Origin: Pseudonocardia lacus
Lineage (GTDB): Bacteria > Actinomycetota > Actinomycetes > Mycobacteriales > Pseudonocardiaceae
Length of the DNA stretch: 64,000 bases
Direction: 5' to 3'
Assembly (NCBI RefSeq): GCF_018531445.1
Contig: NZ_JAHDTH010000012.1
Coordinates: 1-64,000 of the forward strand
Part shown: positions 43,493 through 51,930 of the stretch, in pieces
Layout: each line of letters begins with the position of its first letter
Position numbering within the stretch: position 1 is the stretch's first letter
Program-made: the position numbers and the translations under genes
Notes under the pieces: generated by a model
What the model saw: only the letters and a program-made list of their open reading frames with translations
The model's database searches: none
Told to the model about the DNA's origin: nothing

Positions 43493-44956
43493 ATGGCTGG
43501 AACCGAGATGACCGGGACCGAGATCCCCACCCACCTGAGCACGGACGAGCTGCGCGGGCTGTTCCTGTTCGAGAGCCTCGACGACGAGCAGCTGGCCTGG
43601 GTCTCCGAGCACGGCGACGTCGTGGCGATCTCGGCCGGGGAGCAGATCCTCACCGAGGGCGAGCCGGCCCGCTGCTTCTACGTGCTGCTCACCGGGGCGA
43701 TCGCGATGACCCGCAACATCGGCGGCGAGCAGGTGGAGACCACCCGCAGCGACTACCGCGGCGCGTACTTCGGGGCCACCCAGTTCTACCTGGAGGACGA
43801 GTCGGCGACGCTGTACCCGGTGTCGGTGCGCGCGCTGGCCGACGGCAGCATCCTCGCCCTGCCGCGCGCGGAGTTCGCGCAGGAGTTCGCCCGCTGGTTC
43901 CCGATGGCCAAGCACCTGCTGGAGGGCATGGTGCTCGGCCTGACCCGGGGCAACCAGGCGGTCAGCGAGCGCGAGCGGCTGCTGGCGCTGGGCAAGCTCT
44001 CCGCGGGGCTCACCCACGAGCTCAACAACCCGGCCGCCGCGGCCGGGCGCGCCGCCGACGCGCTGCGCGACAAGGTCGCCGGGATGCGCCACAAGCTCGG
44101 CATGATCGCCGACGGCAAGATCGCCGGGCCGCAGCTGCAGAAGCTGGTGATGGCCCAGGACGAGTTCGTCAAGAAGGTCCGCAACGCCCCCGACCTGTCC
44201 CCGCTGGAGGCCTCCGACCGCGAGGACGAGATCAGCGACTGGCTCGACGACCAGGGCATCGCCGGCGGCTGGGACCTGGCCCCGGTGTTCGTCAACGGCG
44301 GCCTGGACGTCGCCGACCTGGAGGCGGTGAAGCTCGCCTCGGACTCGGACGTGTTCGAGGGCGCCATCCGCTGGCTGTCCTACACGGTGGAGACCGAGAG
44401 CCTGCTGCGCGAGATCACCGACGCCACCGCGCGCATCTCCGACCTGGTGCTCGCGGCCAAGCAGTACTCCCAGATGGACCGCGCCCCCTACCGGATCGTC
44501 GACCTGCACGAGGGCCTCGACGCCACCCTGGTGATGTTCGGGCGCAAGTTCAGCGACGAGTCCGGCATCCGGATGGTCAAGGACTACGACCGGTCGATCC
44601 CCCAGGTCCCGGCCTACCCGGCCGAGCTGAACCAGGTCTGGACCAACATCATCGACAACGCCATCGACGCGATGCGCGGGTCCGGCGACGGCACCGGCAC
44701 CCTCACCGTGCGCACCGCGCTCGACGGCGACCGCGTGCTCGTCGAGATCGGCGACACCGGGCCGGGCATCCCGCCGGAGGTCCGCCAGCGGATCTTCGAG
44801 CCGTTCTTCACCACGAAGCCGGTCGGCAAGGGCACCGGGCTGGGGCTCGACGTCAGCTACCGGGTGATCGTCTCCCGGCACCACGGCGAGATCACCGTGG
44901 TCTCCGAGCCGGGGGACACGCGGTTCCAGGTGCGGCTGCCCATCGCCGAGTCCTGA
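43493..44956 (+). CDS. Histidine kinase with N-terminal cNMP-binding domain
   Basis: The 487-residue protein has a cyclic-nucleotide-binding fold (about 22-140; RCFYVLLTGAIAMTRN and RAEFAQEFARWFP), then a HisKA-type domain with GKLSAGLTHELNNPAAAAG (His175) and a HATPase with NQVWTNIIDNAIDAM (N box), IGDTGPGIPPEV and GTGLGLDVSYRVI. It is soluble, so it senses internal signals. It follows the REC/TrxR fusion by one base; the pair probably passes phosphate from His175 to Asp63 of the fusion. The cNMP fold lacks an obvious full phosphate-binding cassette, so the ligand is uncertain. Confidence 0.88.
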   Translation: MAGTEMTGTEIPTHLSTDELRGLFLFESLDDEQLAWVSEHGDVVAISAGEQILTEGEPARCFYVLLTGAIAMTRNIGGEQVETTRSDYRGAYFGATQFYLEDESATLYPVSVRALADGSILALPRAEFAQEFARWFPMAKHLLEGMVLGLTRGNQAVSERERLLALGKLSAGLTHELNNPAAAAGRAADALRDKVAGMRHKLGMIADGKIAGPQLQKLVMAQDEFVKKVRNAPDLSPLEASDREDEISDWLDDQGIAGGWDLAPVFVNGGLDVADLEAVKLASDSDVFEGAIRWLSYTVETESLLREITDATARISDLVLAAKQYSQMDRAPYRIVDLHEGLDATLVMFGRKFSDESGIRMVKDYDRSIPQVPAYPAELNQVWTNIIDNAIDAMRGSGDGTGTLTVRTALDGDRVLVEIGDTGPGIPPEVRQRIFEPFFTTKPVGKGTGLGLDVSYRVIVSRHHGEITVVSEPGDTRFQVRLPIAES

Positions 44957-45005
44957 GCCGGTAGCGGCCGCCGCGTCACCTCGTCGGACGAGCGCCACTC
45001 TCGTG

Positions 45006-45110
45006 CCTCGCAGCACCGGGGTGTGCGCGCAGCGCGAGGGGTGTGGTCGCAGCCCGCCGGCGTGCTGCGACGACCCAGCCAGCGCTGCGGACTCCACGAG
45101 CGCTGCGACC
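45006..45110. repeat. GCTGCGA-rich repeat array, copy 2
   Basis: CGCAGC units (45008-45013, 45030 region, 45048 region) are followed by GCTGCGA-like units at about 45064, 45084 and 45102. The 15-bp core GTCGCAGCCCGCCGG (45046-45060) is identical to that at 4107-4121, and both are followed by a GCTGCGA. It fills the gap between the cNMP kinase gene and the VOC gene. Confidence 0.5.
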
Positions 45111-45135
45111 AGACTCGGTGAATCTGTCAGTAGAC

Positions 45136-45158
45136 GCTAACGGAAGCAGCTGCTAACG
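45136..45158 (+). promoter_or_regulatory. Candidate operator with GCTAACG direct repeats
   Basis: GCTAACG occurs at 45136-45142 and 45152-45158, 16 bp apart, with a 10-bp palindrome AGCAGCTGCT (45146-45155) between. It lies 33 bp upstream of the VOC gene start, the first gene of an operon containing an ArsR-type regulator, so it may be that regulator's site. No experiment-backed motif was matched. Confidence 0.4.
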
Positions 45159-45191
45159 TTCGTGCATACCGACAGAGAGCTGGAGGCAGTG

Positions 45192-45548
45192 ATGGCCCAC
45201 CCCGTGGCGTTCTTCGAGGTACTGAGCCCCGACCACGAGCGCGCGCAGAAGTTCTACGCCGACCTGTTCGGCTGGACCGTGGACGCCGACCCGGGGATGG
45301 GCGGCTACGGCCTGGTCGACACCGGGGCCGGGGAGGGGGCGATCGGCGGGGGCATCGGAGCGTCCGAGGGGCCGGCCGACGCCGGCACGACGATCTACGT
45401 CCGCGTCCCCGACCTGGACGCGGCGCTCGACCGGGCCGTCGCGCTCGGCGGGGAGCGGCTCGTCCCACCGACCGACCTGCCCGGCGGGTACGGCCGGTTC
45501 GCCGTGCTGGCCGACCCGGACGGCAACCGGGTCGGGCTCTGGGCCTGA
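45192..45548 (+). CDS. VOC-family (glyoxalase/bleomycin-resistance-like) protein
   Basis: The 118-residue protein has the beta-alpha-beta-beta-beta pattern of VOC proteins: MAHPVAFFEVLSPDHERAQK, FYADLFGWTVD and a C-terminal FAVLADPDGNRVGLW. It may bind a metal and small-molecule substrate. A strong GGAGG precedes ATG 45192. It is the first gene of a five-gene unit with ArsR, SRPBCC and YCII proteins, a common layout in actinobacteria. Confidence 0.88.
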   Translation: MAHPVAFFEVLSPDHERAQKFYADLFGWTVDADPGMGGYGLVDTGAGEGAIGGGIGASEGPADAGTTIYVRVPDLDAALDRAVALGGERLVPPTDLPGGYGRFAVLADPDGNRVGLWA

Positions 45549-45552
45549 CGCG

Positions 45553-45942
45553 ATGACCGACACCGGTGCCGACCCCGACGGCGACACCGACACCGACACC
45601 GAGCACGCCACGGACGAGGCGCTCAAGGCGCTGGCCGAGCCCCGCCGGCGGGCGATCCTGCGGCTCGTGGCGCACGAGGAGTTGCCGGCGGGGCGGATCG
45701 CCGAGGAGTTCGAGGTCAGCCGGACGGCGGTCAGCCAGCACCTGGGCGTGCTCAAGGCCGCCGGGCTGCTGCACGAGCGCCGCGACGGCACCCGCCGGCT
45801 GTACCGGGCCCGCCCGGAGGGGCTGGTGGGGCTGCAGAGCTTCCTGGACCAGATGTGGGCCGGCTCGCTGGACACGGCCAGGAGACTGGTCGAGGCCGAG
45901 CGGGGGATCAGCGATGACGACCAGGCCGCCACGGCGGGGTAG
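45553..45942 (+). CDS. ArsR-family transcriptional regulator
   Basis: The 129-residue protein has an ArsR winged helix: LAEPRRRAILRLVAHEELP, SRTAVSQHLGVLKAAGLL and RRDGTRRLYRARPEGL. The metal-binding cysteines of ArsR and the Asp/His site of SmtB are absent, as in the large ArsR group next to SRPBCC genes, so it likely responds to something other than a metal or acts constitutively. The next SRPBCC gene is its usual partner. Confidence 0.9.
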   Translation: MTDTGADPDGDTDTDTEHATDEALKALAEPRRRAILRLVAHEELPAGRIAEEFEVSRTAVSQHLGVLKAAGLLHERRDGTRRLYRARPEGLVGLQSFLDQMWAGSLDTARRLVEAERGISDDDQAATAG

Positions 45943-46066
45943 GCGCCGCCGGGCGCCCGCCGAGCGGGGCGGGGTCGGGGAGTTCTGGGCGACCGTCCTG
46001 CGCCGCTTCCGCGACCACCTGCACGCCCCGCGCCCCGTGCACGACGACCGGGAGGACCGGCGATGA
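45914..46066 (+). CDS. Possible 50-aa basic protein
   Basis: A frame starting ATG 45914 inside the arsR end encodes MTTRPPRRGRRRRAPAERGG and a short helical tail (EFWATVLRRFRDHL), ending in a 4-base overlap with the next ATG. It fills the gap between arsR and the SRPBCC gene, so translation would be continuous through the operon. A highly basic short protein from GC-rich DNA can be an accident; no family is recognised. Confidence 0.35.
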   Translation: MTTRPPRRGRRRRAPAERGGVGEFWATVLRRFRDHLHAPRPVHDDREDRR

Positions 46067-46566
46067 CCGACCGCCAGACCGCGACGGCGCCGCACCGGCC
46101 CCCGGTGCGCCAGTCGACGCTCGTCCGCTCGGACGTCGAGCACACGTTCGACGTGTTCGTCCGCGAGATCGGGGTGTGGTGGCCACGCCTGCCGTACTCG
46201 ATGGGCGGCGACCGGGTCCGCGACGTCACCGTGGAGCCGCACGTCGACGGCCGCGTCTACGAGACCTGGGACGACGGCACCGTCCGCGAGTGGGGCACGG
46301 TGCTGGTGTTCGACCGGCCGCACCGCTTCGCGATGACCTGGCTGTGCAGCCCGGCGCCGACCGAGGTCGAGCTGACCTTCTCCGCGCTCGGCCCGGCGCT
46401 GACCAGGGTGGCGGTCGAGCACCGCGGCTGGGAGGCGCTCAGCGCCGAGCAGATCAGCCAGGACTGCGCGCAGCCGGGCGGGTACGCGGCCGGCGGCTTC
46501 GACCGCGGCTGGGCCACCATCCTCGCCGCCCTCGCCGGGGCCGCGCACGAAGGAGACCGCACGTGA
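46063..46566 (+). CDS. SRPBCC/AHSA1-like domain protein
   Basis: The 167-residue protein has START/Bet v1-like features: FDVFVREIGVWWPRLPYSMG, VYETWDDGTVREWGTVLVF, FAMTWLCSP and EVELTFSALG. Such proteins bind hydrophobic ligands in a deep pocket; Aha1-like members are often paired with ArsR regulators. It has a good GGAGG site before ATG 46063 and ends in the overlap with the YCII gene. Confidence 0.87.
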   Translation: MTDRQTATAPHRPPVRQSTLVRSDVEHTFDVFVREIGVWWPRLPYSMGGDRVRDVTVEPHVDGRVYETWDDGTVREWGTVLVFDRPHRFAMTWLCSPAPTEVELTFSALGPALTRVAVEHRGWEALSAEQISQDCAQPGGYAAGGFDRGWATILAALAGAAHEGDRT

Positions 46567-46832
46567 AGCACGTCCTGTTCTACGAGCTGGCCGAGGGCGC
46601 GATGGCCCTGGCCCAGCAGCACTACCCGGCCCACCGCGAGCGGATCGACGCGTTCCACGGGCGCGGGCTGATGCTGCTGGTGGGCACGTTCTCCGACGCG
46701 CCGGTCGGCGCGATGGCGGTGTTCAGCACGCGGGAGGCGGTCGAGGAGTTCATGGCCGACGACCCGTTCCTGCGCCACGGCGTCGTCGGCGCCCACCGGG
46801 TGCGGGAGTGGGACGAGGTCCTGCAGCCCTGA
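46563..46832 (+). CDS. YCII-related protein
   Basis: The 89-residue protein has the YCII fold: MKHVLFYELAEGAMALAQQH, HRERIDAFHGRGLMLLVGTF and FMADDPFLRHGVVGAHRVRE. YCII proteins are small dimers of uncertain enzyme activity with conserved His/Asp (here HAHRERIDAF-like and ADDPF). GTG 46563 overlaps the SRPBCC stop. It is the last gene of the VOC-arsR operon; galK's stop lies only four bases away on the other strand. Confidence 0.88.
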   Translation: MKHVLFYELAEGAMALAQQHYPAHRERIDAFHGRGLMLLVGTFSDAPVGAMAVFSTREAVEEFMADDPFLRHGVVGAHRVREWDEVLQP

Positions 46833-46836
46833 CCGG

Positions 46837-47967
46837 CTACTCCAGGCGGGCCGCCGCGGGGGAGGGCACCGCGTCGATGAGGTCGGGCTCGCGCAGCCCG
46901 GCCGCCTCGAACGCCGCCCGCACCGCCCCGGCCACCACATCGGCCCGGGCGACCGGGACCAGCGCGATGGCCGATCCGCCGAACCCGCCGCCGACCATCC
47001 GCGCTCCCAGCGCCCCGGCCGCCCGCGCGGTCGTGCAGGCCAGGTCGAGCTCGTCGCAGGAGACCTCGTAGTCGCCGGCCAGCGAGGCGTGCGAGGCGTC
47101 GAGCAGCGGCCCGATCTCGGTGACCAGGCCGGCGTCGAGCAGCGCCACCACCTGCTCGACCCGGGCGATCTCGGTGATGGTGTGGCGCGCCCGGCGGGCC
47201 AGCTCGGCGTCGAGCCCGCCGAGCTGGTCGAGGGTGGCGCCGCGCAGGCTGGGCAGGCCCAGGGTGGCGGCGGCCTTCTCGACGGCGGCGCGGCGGTTGC
47301 CGTACTGGCCGTCGGCGAGGTGGTGGCGCACCTTGGTGTCGATCACCAGCACCTGCAGCCCGGCGTCGGCCGGGTCGAACGGGACCTGCCGGGTGGAGCC
47401 GTCGTGGGTGTCGAGCAGCAGCGCGTGCCCGGCCGTGGCCAGCAGCGCCGCGGCCTGGTCCATGCCGCCGGTGGCCGCGCCGACGACCTCGTTCTCGGCG
47501 CGCACGCAGGCCGCGGCCAGCTCGCGGCGGCCCTCCGGCGAGCCGCCCAGGCCGAGGCCGAACAGGTCGTCGGCGGCCAGCGCGGTGGCGCACTCCACCG
47601 CCGCCGACGACGACAGGCCGGCCCCGAGCGGGACGGTGTCGGTCACCAGCAGGTCGAGCCCGCGGACCGGGTGGCCGCCCTCGCGCAACGCCCAGAGCAC
47701 GCCGGCGGCGTAACCGCCCCACCCGGCGGGGGAGCCCTGGCCGACCTCGTCCAGGTCGATCTCGACGGTGTCGCGCTCGGACACGCTGCGCAGTCGCAGG
47801 GTGGTGTCGTCGCGGCCGGCGGCCAGGACGACGGTGCGCTGGGCGATGGCGAACGGCAGGCACAGCCCGTCGGCGTAGTCGACGTGCTCGCCGATCAGGT
47901 TGACCCGGCCCGGGGCGGCCCACCGCCCGGCCGGCTCCCGGCCGAACTCCTCGGAGAAGCGGTTCAC
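46837..47967 (-). CDS. galK: Galactokinase
   Basis: The 376-residue GHMP kinase has the galactokinase signature GRVNLIGEHVDYADG (about residues 21-35), the GHMP ATP-binding GAGLSSSAA (about 113-121), the acidic GGMDQ at about 160-165 with a catalytic Asp, and GGGFGGSAIAL at the end. It makes galactose-1-phosphate. The GTG start is inside the galT stop (overlap of 4 bases), so the enzymes are made together. Confidence 0.96.
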   Translation of the reverse strand: MNRFSEEFGREPAGRWAAPGRVNLIGEHVDYADGLCLPFAIAQRTVVLAAGRDDTTLRLRSVSERDTVEIDLDEVGQGSPAGWGGYAAGVLWALREGGHPVRGLDLLVTDTVPLGAGLSSSAAVECATALAADDLFGLGLGGSPEGRRELAAACVRAENEVVGAATGGMDQAAALLATAGHALLLDTHDGSTRQVPFDPADAGLQVLVIDTKVRHHLADGQYGNRRAAVEKAAATLGLPSLRGATLDQLGGLDAELARRARHTITEIARVEQVVALLDAGLVTEIGPLLDASHASLAGDYEVSCDELDLACTTARAAGALGARMVGGGFGGSAIALVPVARADVVAGAVRAAFEAAGLREPDLIDAVPSPAAARLE

Positions 47968-49103
47968 GCGGCCGCGTCCCGCAGCCGCTGGGCGATCCGC
48001 TCCGCGGTGGTGTCGACGATCCACGCACCGACCCCGGACTCCGACCCGGCCAGGTACTTCAGCTTGCCCGGGGCCCGGCGCAGCGAGAACAGCTGCAGGT
48101 GCAGCCGGGTGAGGTCGCGCCCGGTGTGCACCGGGGCCTGGTGCCACCCCGCGATGTAGGGCGGCCGGGGGTCGACCGAGACCGTGTCCTCGCCGAAGAA
48201 CCGCTCCAGGCGCCGCAGCAGGTCGGGGTAGAGCTCGGCCAGCTCGGCGCGCTCGTCGTCGGTCAGCGCGGCGAGGTCGGGCGCCGCCCGGTGCGGCACG
48301 AGGTGGGCCTCGACCGGCCAGCGGGCCGCGGCCGGCACGTACGCCGTCCAGTGGGTGCCCTCCAGCACGACCCGGGTGCCGGCCTTGCGCTCGCCGTCGA
48401 GCACGTCCTGGAACAGGTCGCGGCCGGTCTGGCGGCGGTGCTCGGCGGCCCGGTCGAGCAGCTGGGCGGTGCGGGGGGTGACGAACGGGTAGGCGTAGAT
48501 CTGGCCGTGCGGGTGCTGCAGGGTCACCCCGATCTCCAGCCCGCGGTTCTCGAACGGGAACACCTGCGCGATGCCGGGGACCGCGGACAGCTCGGCGGTG
48601 CGGTCGGCCCAGGCACCGATGACGGTGCGGACGCGCTCGGTGGGCAGGTGGGCGAACGCGGCGTCGTGGTCGCTGGTGAAGCAGACGACCTCGCAGCGAC
48701 CGACCGCGGGCCGCTGCGGCCACAGCGGGTTCCCGTCCACCGCCGAGTCGACCCCAGCCGGGACGTCCACGGCCGGGGCCAGTGCGAACGACGGGAACCG
48801 GTTCTCGAACACGACGACGTCGTACTCGTCGGCCGGGATCTCCGACGGCTCGCGGCCGGGACGCGTCGGGCACAGCGGGCAGTGGTCGGCCGGGGGCAGG
48901 AACGTCCGGTCCATCCGGTGCGCGGCGACCGTGACCCACTCGCCGGTCAGCACGTCGAACCGCATGGTCGAGCCGGTCTGCACCGCCGGCAGGTCGCGCG
49001 TGTCGGGCGGCGGCACCCGGTCCGGGCGGCCCGGGTCGTCGAAGTAGAAGAGCTCGCGGCCGTCGGCCATCCGAGCGGGGGTGCGCGTTCCGGTCGGGCT
49101 CAT
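47964..49103 (-). CDS. galT: Galactose-1-phosphate uridylyltransferase
   Basis: The 379-residue protein has the GalT HIT fold with zinc-type CPLC (about 75-78) and the active-site HPHGQIYAYP (about 184-193), which holds the catalytic His of the H-P-H triad. It exchanges Gal-1-P with UDP-glucose. ATG 49103 overlaps the deoR stop; the GH42-deoR-galT-galK order gives a complete route from lactose-like galactosides into the Leloir pathway. Confidence 0.96.
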   Translation of the reverse strand: MSPTGTRTPARMADGRELFYFDDPGRPDRVPPPDTRDLPAVQTGSTMRFDVLTGEWVTVAAHRMDRTFLPPADHCPLCPTRPGREPSEIPADEYDVVVFENRFPSFALAPAVDVPAGVDSAVDGNPLWPQRPAVGRCEVVCFTSDHDAAFAHLPTERVRTVIGAWADRTAELSAVPGIAQVFPFENRGLEIGVTLQHPHGQIYAYPFVTPRTAQLLDRAAEHRRQTGRDLFQDVLDGERKAGTRVVLEGTHWTAYVPAAARWPVEAHLVPHRAAPDLAALTDDERAELAELYPDLLRRLERFFGEDTVSVDPRPPYIAGWHQAPVHTGRDLTRLHLQLFSLRRAPGKLKYLAGSESGVGAWIVDTTAERIAQRLRDAAA

Positions 49104-49867
49104 GCGGCCAGCACCAGCCGTCCGCAGCTGCTCTCCAGCGCGTTGCGCGCCTCCGGGTCCAGGCCCGAGTCGGTGACCACCACGTCCACCTCGCCCAGCG
49201 TCGCGATCGTGCTCAGCCCCACCACTCCCCATTTCGAGTTGTCGGCCACCACGGCCACCCGGCGGGCGCTGGCCACCAGCGCCCGGTTGGTCTCGGCCTC
49301 GGCCAGGTTCGGCGTGGTGAACCCGGCCTCGGCGTCCATCCCGTGCACGCCCATCAGCAGCCAGTCGACGTGCAGGCGGCGCAGCGCGGCCACCGCGACC
49401 GGCCCGACCAGCGCGTCGGACGGCGTGCGCTCGCCCCCGGTCAGCACGACGGAGTGGTCCTCGCGGCCACCCTCGTGCAGCACCTCGGCCACGCGCAGCG
49501 AGTTCGTCACGACGGTGAGCCGGGGGATGCCCAGCAGCGCGGACGCCACGGCGTGCGTGGTCGTGCCGGCGGACAGCGCCACCGAGGCACCGGGCTCGAC
49601 CAGCTCGGCGGCGGCCACGGCGATCGCCCGCTTGGCCGCCGTGTGCAGCACGGCCTTGGCCGCGAAGCCGGGCTCGTCGACACTGCTGCGGGCGGCCGTC
49701 GCGCCGCCGTGCACGCGGGTGACCAGGCCGCGACCGGCCAGCGCCTCGATGTCGCGGCGGATCGTCATGTCCGACACGCCGAGGCGCTCCACCAGCTCGG
49801 ACACGCGCGCGCCGCCGGTGGTGCGGACCTCGTCGAGGATGAGCTCCTGGCGCTGGCGGGCCAGCAT
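49100..49867 (-). CDS. DeoR-family transcriptional regulator
   Basis: The 255-residue protein has a DeoR winged helix (QELILDEVRTTGGARVSELV; VSDMTIRRDIEALAGRGLV; RVHGGA) and the DeoR C-terminal sugar-phosphate sensor domain (VALSAGTTTHAVASAL; VVADNSKWG). It likely represses the galactose/lactose operon until a sugar-phosphate releases it. It is the second gene of the operon, following the GH42 gene without a spacer. A dyad upstream of the GH42 gene is its likely operator. Confidence 0.93.
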   Translation of the reverse strand: MLARQRQELILDEVRTTGGARVSELVERLGVSDMTIRRDIEALAGRGLVTRVHGGATAARSSVDEPGFAAKAVLHTAAKRAIAVAAAELVEPGASVALSAGTTTHAVASALLGIPRLTVVTNSLRVAEVLHEGGREDHSVVLTGGERTPSDALVGPVAVAALRRLHVDWLLMGVHGMDAEAGFTTPNLAEAETNRALVASARRVAVVADNSKWGVVGLSTIATLGEVDVVVTDSGLDPEARNALESSCGRLVLAA

Positions 49868-51868
49868 CTACTCCTCCTCCCGGACCACCGCGGCACTCCG
49901 CGCGGCGACCGTGACGCTACCTCCGGACGCCGCCCCGGGCCGGGCGTCGGCCAGCAGGTCGACCCCTTCGGTGCGCACCGCCACCGGCTCGTCGGTGGGG
50001 TTGAGGACGAACAGGTACCGCCCGCGGCGCACCAGCTCGACGCCCGGCGCCGGCACGTCCAGCCGGGTCGCGCAGGCTTCCCGGGCCACGCGGTCGGCGA
50101 GCGCCGCGGTGGCCGCCTCGTCCAGGCGCGTGCCCACGTACCAGGCCGCGCCCGCTCCGGCGGCCCGCCGGGTCAGCGCCGGGTCGCCGGGGCGCGGGCC
50201 GTCGACGAACCGGGCGAGCACCTCGGCGTCGGGCGCGGTGGCGTGCTCGGCCCACAGGTCGGCGCGGCTGCCGTCGTCCAGGGTGACCGTCTCGCCGGGC
50301 AGCAGCGGTGCGAACTCCTCGACGCGCACGCCGAGCAGGTCGCGGAAGGCGCCCGGGTAGCCGCCCAGGCGGATGCGGTCGTCCGGGTCGACGATCCCGG
50401 AGAAGTAGGTGACCAGCGCGTGCCCGCCGGCCTCGACGAACGCGCGCAGCCCGGCGGCCGCCGCGTCCGAGCACAGGTACAGCGTCGGCACCACGACGAG
50501 CCGGTAGCCCGACAGGTCCGACTCCGGGTGCACGACGTCCGCGGTGACGCCGAGCCCGGCCAGCGCCCGGTGCCAGCGGTTGGCCGCGTCGGTGTAGCGC
50601 AGCTCGGCGCTGGGGTGCGAGTCGAGGTCGCAGGCCCACATGGCCTCCCAGTCGAACAGCACGGCGACGTCGGCCCGCACCGGGCTGCCGGCGACCTCGC
50701 CGACCGCCCGCAGCGCCGAGCCCAGCGCCACGACCTCGCGGAACCGCTCGGAGTCGCGCCCGGCGTGCGGGACGAGCGCGGAGTGGAACTTCTCCGCGCC
50801 CGCCGCCGAGGCCCGCCACTGGAAGAACCCGACGGCGTCGGCCCCGCGGGCGACATGGCGCAACGAGTCGAGCAGCAGCTCACCGGGCCGCTTGGCCACG
50901 TTCACCGGCTGCCAGTTGACCGCCGAGGTCGCCGACTCCATCAGCAGCCACGGCTTCCCGCCGGCCACCCCGCGGGTGAGGTCGTCGGTGAACGCCTGCT
51001 CGGCCCGCGGCCGGGGCAGCCGGGCGTCGAGGTAGTGGTCCTGGGAGACGACGTCCTGGTCGGGCGCCCAGCGGAAGTAGTCCTGCTCGGTCTGGTGGGA
51101 GCTGACCATGAAGTTGGTGGTCACCGGGACGTCGGGGCAGATCCCGCGCAGCACGTCGCGCTCGGCGCGGTGGTAGTCCAGCAGGGCGTCGGAGCTGAAC
51201 CGGGCGAAGTCGAGCTGCTGGGTGGGGTTCTTGAACGCCGGCGTGATCCGCGGCGGCAGCACCTGGTCGAACGACGTGTAGTGCTGCGACCAGAACGTCG
51301 TGCCCCAGGCCGTGTTGAGCGCGTCGACGTCGCCGTAGCGCTTCGCCAGCCACTCGCGGAACGCCGCCGCGCTCACGTCGCACCAGCAGCGCCCGTTGTG
51401 GCAGCCCAGCTCGTTGCTGACGTGCCACAGCCGCACCGCCGGGTGGCTCCCGTAGCGGCGGGCCATCTCGGCGACCAGGCGCAGCGCGTGCTCGCGGAAC
51501 ACCGGCGAGCTGGGGCACCAGGACTGCCGGCTGCCCGGCCACAGCGTCCGGCCGTCGGCGTCGACCGGGAGGATCTCCGGGTGCGCGGTGGTGAGCCACG
51601 GCGGGGGCGCGGCGGTGGCCGTGGCCATGTCGACCGCGATGCCGCCCTCGTGCAGCAGCCCGAGCACCTCGTCGAACCAGCCGAAGTCGAACCGGCCCGG
51701 CTCGGGCTCCACCAGCGCCCAGGAGAACACCCCGAGCGTCACGAAGCCGAGCCCGGCCTCCCGCATCAGCGCGATGTCCTCGCGCCAGACGTCGGGCGAC
51801 CACTGCTCCGGGTTGTAGTCGCAGCCCATCGCGACGCCCGGGAACGGGAACTCGAACACGCAGCGCAC
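49868..51868 (-). CDS. Beta-galactosidase, GH42
   Basis: The 666-residue enzyme has the GH42 TIM barrel (about 1-380), with CDYNPEQWSPDVW, catalytic acid/base Glu153 in HVSNELG and nucleophile Glu311 in WLLMESATS. Cys118, Cys156, Cys161 and Cys163 match the zinc site of GH42 enzymes. A trimerisation domain and a beta domain follow. No signal peptide: it acts on imported galactosides. GTG 51868 is the longest sensible start. It heads the lac/gal operon. Confidence 0.95.
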   Translation of the reverse strand: MRCVFEFPFPGVAMGCDYNPEQWSPDVWREDIALMREAGLGFVTLGVFSWALVEPEPGRFDFGWFDEVLGLLHEGGIAVDMATATAAPPPWLTTAHPEILPVDADGRTLWPGSRQSWCPSSPVFREHALRLVAEMARRYGSHPAVRLWHVSNELGCHNGRCWCDVSAAAFREWLAKRYGDVDALNTAWGTTFWSQHYTSFDQVLPPRITPAFKNPTQQLDFARFSSDALLDYHRAERDVLRGICPDVPVTTNFMVSSHQTEQDYFRWAPDQDVVSQDHYLDARLPRPRAEQAFTDDLTRGVAGGKPWLLMESATSAVNWQPVNVAKRPGELLLDSLRHVARGADAVGFFQWRASAAGAEKFHSALVPHAGRDSERFREVVALGSALRAVGEVAGSPVRADVAVLFDWEAMWACDLDSHPSAELRYTDAANRWHRALAGLGVTADVVHPESDLSGYRLVVVPTLYLCSDAAAAGLRAFVEAGGHALVTYFSGIVDPDDRIRLGGYPGAFRDLLGVRVEEFAPLLPGETVTLDDGSRADLWAEHATAPDAEVLARFVDGPRPGDPALTRRAAGAGAAWYVGTRLDEAATAALADRVAREACATRLDVPAPGVELVRRGRYLFVLNPTDEPVAVRTEGVDLLADARPGAASGGSVTVAARSAAVVREEE

Positions 51869-51882
51869 GATGCGCGAGAGGA

Positions 51883-51900
51883 CGTGTTGGAGTCAACACG
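51883..51900. promoter_or_regulatory. Candidate DeoR operator upstream of GH42
   Basis: CGTGTTG-GAGT-CAACACG is a perfect 7-4-7 dyad, 14 bp before the GH42 start. Further CCAACA and TCAACA half-site-like sequences (about 51902, 51920 and 51931) follow, suggesting multiple binding sites as is usual for DeoR repressors. Confidence 0.75.
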
Positions 51901-51930
51901 TTCCAACAATGATTCAGCCGGATGCCAACA

